From: Hyphomicrobiales bacterium
GTDB taxonomy: Bacteria; Pseudomonadota; Alphaproteobacteria; Rhizobiales; JALURZ01
Direction: 5' to 3'
Assembly: GCA_027058735.1 (NCBI GenBank)
Contig: JALURZ010000271.1
Coordinates: 1-29,071 of the forward strand
DNA length: 29,071 nt
The notes under the pieces are model-generated. The model had not been told where the DNA came from. It was given only the letters and a program-made list of their open reading frames with translations, and searched no databases. Each line of letters starts with the position of its first letter. Position 1 is the stretch's first letter. The translations under genes were made by a program, and so were the position numbers. Below are positions 16,317 through 22,464 of this stretch, one piece after another.

Positions 16317-17978
16317 ATGACCATCATCGATTTCCAGACACATCCCGACCGTTACAGGCACTGGCGGCTTGAAGTAGACGGCGATGTCGCGACCCTGGCG
16401 ATGGACGTGGACGAAAACGGCGGTCTGTTCGGCGACTATGAGTTGAAACTCAATTCCTATGATCTTGGTGTCGATATCGAACTGTATGACGCCGTGATGC
16501 GGCTGCGGTTCGAGCATCCCCAGGTCAAGACCGTGGTGCTGTGCTCCGACAAGGAACGGGTTTTCTGCGCCGGCGCCAATATCCGCATGCTGTCCCAGGC
16601 CAGTCATGCGCACAAGGTCAACTTCTGCAAATTCACCAACGAAACCCGCAACGCGATCGAAGCGTCCAGTTCGGAGGCCGGCCAGACCTATATCTGCGCC
16701 ATCAACGGAACCGCGGCCGGAGGCGGCTATGAACTGGCGCTGGCGGCGGACTATATTGTCCTCGTCGATGATGGCAGCGCGTCGGTTTCCCTGCCCGAGG
16801 TTCCGTTGCTGGCCGTGCTGCCGGGTACGGGCGGCCTGACCAGGGTCACCGACAAGCGCAAGGTGCGCCGCGATCTGGCCGATGTATTCTGCACGCTTGA
16901 AGAAGGCGTTCGCGGCGCCCGGGCGGTGAAATGGCGCCTGATCGACGAGGCGGTGTCCAATACCCGGCTGGAGGCCCGGCTGAAGGAGCTTGCCGCGAAA
17001 TTCGCCGGCCGGTCCGACCGCCCCCGGGCCGGCAAGGCCGGCGGGGTGGAACTGCGCGCGCTCAACCGCGAATTGTCTGGGGATGTCGTGCGATATGATG
17101 ATCTTGTGATCGAAGTCGATCGCAAGGGCGGGCATGCGACCGTGACCCTGGCGGCGGCGGACGCGCCGGCGCCGGCCAAGGTGGCGGACGCGCACAAACA
17201 GGGGGCCGATTTCTGGCCGCTGCGCCTGGCGCGCGCGCTGGAGGACGCCATCTTGCATCTGCGCGCCAACGAAGAGGATATCGGCGTCCTCATATTCAAG
17301 AGCGAGGGCGATCCCGGCCGCGTGCTGGACTATGACCGGTTCCTCAACGCCCACAGGGACGACTGGTTTGTCCGCGAAGTGATCAATCTGTGGCGGCGCA
17401 CGCTGAAACGGCTCGACATGACATCGCGCACCCTGCTGGCGCTGGCGGAGCCGGGCAGCTGCTTTGCCGGCCTGCTTGCGGAAATTCTTTTTGCGTCCGA
17501 CCGCGCCATGATGTTCGCCGGCCGGCGCGATGGCGACAACCGCCCGGAGGCGGCCATGGGACTGAGCGAGGCCAATTTCGGCCTGTACAACATGAGCAAC
17601 GGGCTGAGCCGTCTGGAAACCCGGTTTCTCGGCGAGCCGGAAAGCCTCAAGTCGGCGAAAGCGCTGATCGGCGAGACGATCGATGCGGAGGCGGCGGAGG
17701 CGGCGGGGCTGGTCACGTTTTCCTATGACGATATCGACTGGGACGATGAAATCCGCATCATGATCGAGGAGCGTGCGAGCTTCTCGCCGGACTGCCTCAC
17801 CGGTCTCGAGGCAAACCTGCGTTTCGCCGGCCCCGAGACCATGGAAACCAAGATTTTCGGCCGCCTGACGGCCTGGCAGAACTGGATTTTCCAGCGTCCC
17901 AATGCGGTTGGCCCGCAGGGGGCCTTGCGGCAATATGGCTCGGGCGCGCGGCCGCAATATGATCGAGGAAGGGTATAG
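16317..17978 (+). CDS. boxC: Benzoyl-CoA-dihydrodiol lyase (2,3-epoxybenzoyl-CoA dihydrolase), BoxC
   Basis: Crotonase-superfamily enzyme of 553 residues, the normal BoxC length, that opens the ring of 2,3-epoxybenzoyl-CoA hydrolytically to 3,4-dehydroadipyl-CoA semialdehyde plus formate. Seen: two crotonase-like halves. The first has FCAGANIRML, NGTAAGGGYELALAADYIVL and PLLAVLPGTGGLTRV; the second has LALAEPGSCFAGLLAEILFASDRAMMF. The ATG at 16317 (MTIIDFQTHPDRYRHW) has only a weak ribosome site. First gene of boxC-boxB-boxA; boxB begins 4 nt after its stop. Confidence 0.95.
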   Translation: MTIIDFQTHPDRYRHWRLEVDGDVATLAMDVDENGGLFGDYELKLNSYDLGVDIELYDAVMRLRFEHPQVKTVVLCSDKERVFCAGANIRMLSQASHAHKVNFCKFTNETRNAIEASSSEAGQTYICAINGTAAGGGYELALAADYIVLVDDGSASVSLPEVPLLAVLPGTGGLTRVTDKRKVRRDLADVFCTLEEGVRGARAVKWRLIDEAVSNTRLEARLKELAAKFAGRSDRPRAGKAGGVELRALNRELSGDVVRYDDLVIEVDRKGGHATVTLAAADAPAPAKVADAHKQGADFWPLRLARALEDAILHLRANEEDIGVLIFKSEGDPGRVLDYDRFLNAHRDDWFVREVINLWRRTLKRLDMTSRTLLALAEPGSCFAGLLAEILFASDRAMMFAGRRDGDNRPEAAMGLSEANFGLYNMSNGLSRLETRFLGEPESLKSAKALIGETIDAEAAEAAGLVTFSYDDIDWDDEIRIMIEERASFSPDCLTGLEANLRFAGPETMETKIFGRLTAWQNWIFQRPNAVGPQGALRQYGSGARPQYDRGRV

Positions 17979-17982
17979 AGAG

Positions 17983-19422
17983 ATGAATTTTCAGGTGAAT
18001 TACGACGATCTGATCCCCAATAATGTGGATCTGTCCAGCGATCAGCGGCTGATGCGCGCGCTCGAGCAGTGGCACCCGGGTTACATCGACTGGTGGAAGG
18101 CGATGGGGCCGGACGGATTTCAGGAGGCGGAAGTCTATCTGCGCACCGCGGTCAGCGTCGATTCCAAGGGCTGGGCACGGTTCGGCTATGTGAAGATGCC
18201 GGAATACCGCTGGGGCGTGTTGCTGGCGCCGCAGGTGGAGGGGCGGGAAATCGCCTTCGGCGAGCACAAGGGCGAACCCGCCTGGCAGGAGGTTCCCGGC
18301 GAATACCGCGCCATGCTGCGCCGCCTGATCGTGATCCAGGGCGACACGGAGCCGGCATCCGTCGAGCAGCAGCGCCATCTCGGGGCCACCGCGCCATCGC
18401 TCTATGACATGCGCAACCTGTTTCAGGTCAATGTGGAAGAGGGGCGCCACCTGTGGGCGATGGTCTATCTGCTGCAGAAATATTTTGGCCGCGATGGCCG
18501 CGAGGAGGCCGCTGAATTGCTGATGCGCCGTTCGGGCGATGAGGACAAGCCGCGCATGCTCGCCGCGTTCAACGCGCCGACGCCGGACTGGCTGTCTTTT
18601 TTCATGTTCACCTTCTTCACCGACCGCGACGGCAAGATGCAGCTCGAATCGCTGGCCCAGTCCGGCTTCGATCCGCTGTCACGCTCCTGCCGGTTCATGC
18701 TGACCGAGGAGGCGCATCACATGTTTGTCGGTGAAAGCGGTGTCAGCCGTACCATCCAGCGCACCTGCGAGGCGATGAAGGAAGCCGGCATCGAGGACCC
18801 GTATGATGTCGATGCCATACGCGCGCTCGGGGTTATCGATCTGCCGACCCTGCAGCGAAAGGCGAATCTGCATCTCTCCGCGACGCTCGACCTGTTCGGC
18901 TCGGAAATCTCGACCAATGCCGCCAATGCCTTCAACGCGGGGCTCAAGGGGCGCTACCAGGAAACGAAGATCGACGACGATCATCAACTGCGTGATTCGG
19001 TCTATGAGGTTCTGAAACCCGGCGAAAACGGGTTTGAAACCGAAGACGTGCCGGCGCTGACCGCGCTCAATGCGCGATTGCGCGATGACTATGTGGATGA
19101 TTGCGCCAAGGGCGTCGGGCGCTGGAACAAGGTTATCGCCAGGACCGGCATCGATTTCGAGATCACCCTGCCTCATGTCGCGTTCAACCGCGGCATTGGG
19201 CTGTTTTCCGACTGCCATGCCTCGCCGGCCGGCGAACCGTTGAGCCACGCGGAATGGGAGGCCGCGAAATCGGCCTGGCTGCCTTCCTCGGGCGATGTGG
19301 AGTTCATCCATTCACTGATGAAACCCGAAAGACGCCCCGGCAGATACGCCGCGTGGATCGCGCCGCCGAAAGTCGGCATCGACGGCAAGCCGGGTGATTT
19401 TGAATATGTCAAGATCGCCTGA
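17983..19422 (+). CDS. boxB: Benzoyl-CoA 2,3-epoxidase, oxygenase component BoxB
   Basis: Diiron monooxygenase, 479 residues, that with BoxA, O2 and NADPH converts benzoyl-CoA to 2,3-epoxybenzoyl-CoA. Candidate iron ligands are Glu123 (GDTEPASVEQ), Glu153 and His156 (VEEGRHLW), Glu222 (QLESLAQ), and Glu243 with His246 (TEEAHHMF); assignment follows the ExxH pattern of the family. I use ATG 17983 (MNFQVNYDDLIP), 4 nt after boxC stops, with GAGGAAGG upstream. A longer in-frame start at 17902 would overlap boxC and adds a tail without family character. No ligand appears lost, so the enzyme should be active. Confidence 0.95.
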   Translation: MNFQVNYDDLIPNNVDLSSDQRLMRALEQWHPGYIDWWKAMGPDGFQEAEVYLRTAVSVDSKGWARFGYVKMPEYRWGVLLAPQVEGREIAFGEHKGEPAWQEVPGEYRAMLRRLIVIQGDTEPASVEQQRHLGATAPSLYDMRNLFQVNVEEGRHLWAMVYLLQKYFGRDGREEAAELLMRRSGDEDKPRMLAAFNAPTPDWLSFFMFTFFTDRDGKMQLESLAQSGFDPLSRSCRFMLTEEAHHMFVGESGVSRTIQRTCEAMKEAGIEDPYDVDAIRALGVIDLPTLQRKANLHLSATLDLFGSEISTNAANAFNAGLKGRYQETKIDDDHQLRDSVYEVLKPGENGFETEDVPALTALNARLRDDYVDDCAKGVGRWNKVIARTGIDFEITLPHVAFNRGIGLFSDCHASPAGEPLSHAEWEAAKSAWLPSSGDVEFIHSLMKPERRPGRYAAWIAPPKVGIDGKPGDFEYVKIA

Positions 19423-19465
19423 TCCGCGCAGAGCTGTTCATGGCAACTGATCGGGGGAGACGGGC

Positions 19466-20683
19466 ATGTCTCTGATACGCCAGCATCTGATCGATCCCGA
19501 TATCTGCATCCGCTGCAACACCTGCGAGGAGACCTGTCCGCGCCAGGCCGTCACCCACAATGACGACAACTATGTCGTCGACGCGGCAATCTGCCGCTAC
19601 TGCATGGATTGCATTTCGCCGTGCCCCACCGGGGCAATCGACAACTGGCGCATGGTGTCCGCGCCCTACACGATCGAACAGCAGTTCGGCTGGGACGAAC
19701 TGCCCGAAGAGCGGCTGATCGTGACCGGGGAAAACGACGGCGAGGCCGCCGGCGAAGCCGTGGAAGACGAGGCCGCGCAAATCCTCGAACTGGCGCACCG
19801 CGCAGAAGGCGGCAAGGCGGTGCCGCCGTTTTCCGCCGCCCATCCCTATGTCAATGTCTATACCAGGGACAACCCCCTGGTTGCCACGGTGACGGGCAAT
19901 GTCCGGATCACGGGCGATGGCGCCAGCGCCGATATCCACCACATTATTCTTGATCTGGGGGCCGCCGCGTTTCCGGTGCTGGAGGGCCAGAGTATCGGCA
20001 TTCGCCCGCCGGGAACCGATGAACGCGGCAAGGCGCACCGGCTCAGGCTATATTCGGTATCCAGTCCGCGCGACGGCGAGCGGCCCAACCACAATAATCT
20101 GGCACTGACCGTGAAGCGCGTTGTCTATGAGCGGGATGGCAGGCCCTGCGAGGGGGTTGCATCCGGCTATCTGTGCGGCTTGCGCCGCGGCGATACGCTC
20201 AAGGTGACCGGGCCGTTCGGCAATACGTTCCTCATGCCCAACCACGATCAAGCCAACATCATCATGATCTGCACCGGCACGGGCGCTGCCCCCTTCCGGG
20301 CCATGACCGAACGCCGGCGGCGCCGCAACCCCGGGGCCGCGGGGTCGCTCATGCTGCTGTTTGGCGCGCGCACCCCCGACGAATTGCCGTATTTCGGCCC
20401 GCTGATGAAGCTGCCCGACAGCCTGATTGACCGCGAACTGGTGTTTTCGCGTCTGGAGGGCAAGCCCAAGGAATATGTCCAGGACAGGATGCGCGCGCGC
20501 AGCGCCGATATCGCGCGGCTGCTGGCGAGCGAGCATACATTCGTTTTTGTCTGCGGCCTGAAAGGCATGGAACAGGGGGTCGATGAGGCGTTTTCGGCCA
20601 TCTGCGAGGAAAATGACCTCGACTGGCCCGCTCTGTCAGCCGCGATGCGCCGGAACGGCCGGTATCACATCGAGACCTACTGA
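19466..20683 (+). CDS. boxA: Benzoyl-CoA 2,3-epoxidase, reductase component BoxA
   Basis: NADPH-dependent iron-sulfur flavoprotein, 405 residues, that feeds electrons to BoxB. The N-terminus holds two [4Fe-4S] ferredoxin motifs: Cys14, 17, 20, 24 and Cys43, 46, 49, 53. The C-terminal part is a ferredoxin-NADP reductase module with FAD-binding RLRLYSVSSPR, NADP-binding ICTGTGAAPFRAM, and the end motif VFVCGLKGMEQGV. GGGGGAG is placed about 7 nt before the ATG. The gap to boxB is 43 nt. The operon ends here; no strong terminator is visible in the 24 nt before the convergent receiver gene. Confidence 0.95.
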   Translation: MSLIRQHLIDPDICIRCNTCEETCPRQAVTHNDDNYVVDAAICRYCMDCISPCPTGAIDNWRMVSAPYTIEQQFGWDELPEERLIVTGENDGEAAGEAVEDEAAQILELAHRAEGGKAVPPFSAAHPYVNVYTRDNPLVATVTGNVRITGDGASADIHHIILDLGAAAFPVLEGQSIGIRPPGTDERGKAHRLRLYSVSSPRDGERPNHNNLALTVKRVVYERDGRPCEGVASGYLCGLRRGDTLKVTGPFGNTFLMPNHDQANIIMICTGTGAAPFRAMTERRRRRNPGAAGSLMLLFGARTPDELPYFGPLMKLPDSLIDRELVFSRLEGKPKEYVQDRMRARSADIARLLASEHTFVFVCGLKGMEQGVDEAFSAICEENDLDWPALSAAMRRNGRYHIETY

Positions 20684-20707
20684 CCAGACGCAACACCGCC
20701 CGGGGCT

Positions 20708-21163
20708 TCAGTGCAGGTCCCTGCGCGGCATCACCGACACGCCCATCCAGTAATCCACGACCATCTGCACCACGCGCTGCAACTCCTCGAAGGTCGTGGG
20801 TTTGGTGATATAGGAATTGGCGTGAAGCCCGTAGGACTGCCTGATCGATTCCTCGTCATCGCTGGTCGTCAGAATGACGATGGGGATATGCTTCAGTTCC
20901 TCCGACTTCTTGACCTCTTCGAGAACTTCAAAGCCGTTTTTCCGCGGCATGTTGAGGTCGAGCAGGATCAGATCGGGGCGTGGCGAATCCGCGTATTCGC
21001 CCTGCCTGTACAGGAATGCAAGCGCCTCCTCACCATTGTTGACGACATGAATATTGGGTTCCTTCCACACGCGCTCAAACGCCCGAATGATGAATTTGAC
21101 ATCGGTTTCGTCATCTTCGGCCAGAAGTATCTGAACCGGTGCATTGTCGGGAGTGGCTGACAT
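20708..21163 (-). CDS. Stand-alone response-regulator receiver (Rcp1-like)
   Basis: Single CheY-like receiver domain, 151 residues, with no output domain. Seen: acidic pair in LLAEDDETD, phosphoacceptor Asp69 in LILLDLNMP, signalling threonines in VILTTSDD (99-100), and the conserved lysine in YITKPTTF (121). The spread of the acidic residues and the long beta4-alpha4 loop resemble cyanobacterial Rcp1-type receivers that pair with phytochrome or other hybrid kinases. No kinase gene lies in the window. It is transcribed alone, convergent with boxA, and the start codon ATG 21163 has only a weak ribosome site. Its target is unknown. Confidence 0.88.
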   Translation of the reverse strand: MSATPDNAPVQILLAEDDETDVKFIIRAFERVWKEPNIHVVNNGEEALAFLYRQGEYADSPRPDLILLDLNMPRKNGFEVLEEVKKSEELKHIPIVILTTSDDEESIRQSYGLHANSYITKPTTFEELQRVVQMVVDYWMGVSVMPRRDLH

Positions 21164-21229
21164 CTGTCACATTCCAGTTTGTTGTTGAGTTTAGTTATTG
21201 CGCAACGGCTGTATGCCGGCCTGGGTGTT

Positions 21230-21247
21230 TTCCCGAAAGCACGGGAA
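21230..21247. promoter_or_regulatory. Palindrome TTCCCG-N6-CGGGAA
   Basis: TTCCCG AAAGCA CGGGAA, 6-bp arms, 67 bp upstream of the receiver start. It shares the TTCCC/GGGAA arms with the palindrome at 21315-21331, so the two may be one regulator's sites. Confidence 0.4.
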
Positions 21248-21314
21248 TCTGGCCGATTTCCACACCCGGGGATCGATTCAAGAAATATGCGCTATTTTGC
21301 AGGTCGTTCCCAAG

Positions 21315-21331
21315 TTCCCACATCGTGGGAA
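21315..21331. promoter_or_regulatory. Palindrome TTCCCAC-N3-GTGGGAA
   Basis: Perfect 7-bp arms around ATC. It is enclosed by CGTTCC (21305-21310) and GGAACG (21346-21351), which could form an outer 6-bp stem. Candidate operator or RNA hairpin. Confidence 0.4.
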
Positions 21332-21381
21332 GGCCGCAGATCGAAGGAACGTCGTTCGTGAGCGATGGTGTATAGCGCAAA

Positions 21382-21432
21382 ATGCGAATACCGCAAGGAG
21401 AAACCACCTGGTTTGACGGTTAATTTTCGCAT
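21382..21432. promoter_or_regulatory. Nested inverted repeats
   Basis: ATGCGAA (21382-21388) and TTCGCAT (21426-21432) flank, at 12 and 11 nt, an inner palindrome AAACCA-CC-TGGTTT (21401-21414). The near-symmetric nesting suggests a protein-binding site or a folded leader, but nothing fixes which. Confidence 0.35.
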
Positions 21433-21604
21433 CACGCGGCAGCGGACGCCGGACCGGCGGTGCGTGCGGGGAAAAACAGCCCGCATTGCCGGTGAAGGCG
21501 ATATGATCCCGGCGGCCATGGAGGGAGCGATTTCGCGGGGCGATCCGCCGGCGAAATTTTTCCCGTGAGCCAGGCTGAGACGCTTGACGCCGGTGGGCGG
21601 AAGC

Positions 21605-21618
21605 GCGACACTTGTCGC
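21605..21618. promoter_or_regulatory. Palindrome GCGACA-CT-TGTCGC
   Basis: Perfect 6-bp arms with a 2-nt centre, about 370 bp upstream of coxS. Operator-like; regulator unknown. Confidence 0.35.
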
Positions 21619-21678
21619 CGATAAAACAAAGAGTGCGGCCTGATCCCGGCATCCTCGGGTTTCTGCCGAAAACCGTCG

Positions 21679-21694
21679 CCGGCGGATCCGCCGG
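21679..21694. promoter_or_regulatory. 16-bp perfect palindrome
   Basis: CCGGCGGATCCGCCGG has no loop, so it is better suited to a dimeric DNA-binding protein than to an RNA hairpin. GC-rich palindromes of this size can arise by chance in such DNA, so weight is modest. Confidence 0.3.
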
Positions 21695-21772
21695 GCCGGG
21701 ATGCGCGGGGACACGCCGGCGCGGCTCGACGGACACGAGGCGCAATAGGCGCAAGATGCGTGTGCAAGGTGC

Positions 21773-21840
21773 GTGCGCAATAGGCACCCGTGCGATAAGG
21801 GTGCCCGTGCGATAAGGCGCCCCGTGTAACAAGGTGCGGG
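21773..21840. repeat. 17-bp tandem repeat, four units
   Basis: Four contiguous degenerate units of exactly 17 bp: GTGCGCAATAGGCACCC, GTGCGATAAGGGTGCCC, GTGCGATAAGGCGCCCC, GTGTAACAAGGTGCGGG. Units 2 and 3 differ at two positions. GGCACCC at the end of unit 1 can pair with GGGTGCC in unit 2 across 10 nt. It ends 146 nt before coxS. A decayed extension may reach back to about 21740. Confidence 0.75.
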
Positions 21841-21986
21841 CGCATTGTTGCCGTACCGGCCGCCTGTCAGCAGGTTTGTGGTGTTGCGCATGGCGGTTTT
21901 GTGAGGATGGCGGACGTGCGATTCGCTCTTTGTCGGGTGGAACAAACGGATCGGGCCGCCAGAACACGATGCAGGGGAGGAGTTTC

Positions 21987-22451
21987 ATGCCAACCGTATC
22001 CATGACGGTCAATGGCAAGTCCGTGTCCGGCAATGTTGAAGGCCGCACGCTGCTTGTCGAATTCTTGCGCCGGAATTTGCGCCTGACGGGCACCCATGTG
22101 GGGTGCGATACCAGTCAGTGCGGCGCGTGCGTCGTTCATCTCGACGGCAAGGCGGTGAAGGCCTGCACCACGCTGGCGCTGCAATGCGAAGGCGGCGATG
22201 TGGTCACCATCGAGGGGCTGGCGGCCAATGGCGAACTGCACCCGATGCAGCAGGCCTTTCGCGACAATCATGCGCTGCAATGCGGCTTCTGCACGCCGGG
22301 CATGGTCATGGCGGCCGTCGATCTGGTGAACCGCAATGGCAAGCTGGACGAGGCGACCATCCGCGCCGAGCTTGAGGGAAACCTGTGCCGCTGCACCGGA
22401 TATCACAATATCGTCAAGGCGATAGCCGCCGGCGCGAAGGCAATGAGTTAA
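21987..22451 (+). CDS. coxS: Molybdenum hydroxylase small (2Fe-2S) subunit, CoxS-like
   Basis: Iron-sulfur subunit of a xanthine oxidase-family hydroxylase, 154 residues. The plant-type [2Fe-2S] cluster ligands are Cys40, 45, 48 and 60 (GCDTSQCGACVVHLDGKAVKAC). The second cluster is held by Cys99, 102, 134 and 136 (QCGFCTPGM, GNLCRCTGYHN). It passes electrons from the Mo site to the FAD subunit. ATG 21987 (MPTVSMTVNG) has GGGAGGAG about 5 nt upstream, which decides it over the longer open frame. First gene of the operon, ahead of coxL and coxM. Confidence 0.93.
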   Translation: MPTVSMTVNGKSVSGNVEGRTLLVEFLRRNLRLTGTHVGCDTSQCGACVVHLDGKAVKACTTLALQCEGGDVVTIEGLAANGELHPMQQAFRDNHALQCGFCTPGMVMAAVDLVNRNGKLDEATIRAELEGNLCRCTGYHNIVKAIAAGAKAMS

Positions 22452-22464
22452 GGGGGGCGGTGTC

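Larger units (their letters stand above)
21164..21986. other. Long non-coding region before the cox operon
   Basis: 823 nt without a convincing gene. It should hold the promoters of the receiver gene (minus) and the cox operon (plus); I could not pick either with confidence. It contains at least five perfect inverted repeats and a 17-bp tandem repeat, listed separately. Short open frames here lack ribosome sites and recognisable products. Confidence 0.6.

Noticed and set aside
21365..21568. 67-codon open frame before the cox operon
   Set aside because: No ribosome site, no recognisable product, and it crosses the nested inverted repeats.
21783..21800. GGCACCCGTGC as a sigma-54 promoter for the cox operon
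   Set aside because: Spacing and the -12 element do not match TGGCAC-N5-TTGC, and the sequence is part of the tandem repeat.
21773..21840. Tandem repeat as a CRISPR array
   Set aside because: The 17-bp units are contiguous with no spacers, and no cas genes are present.
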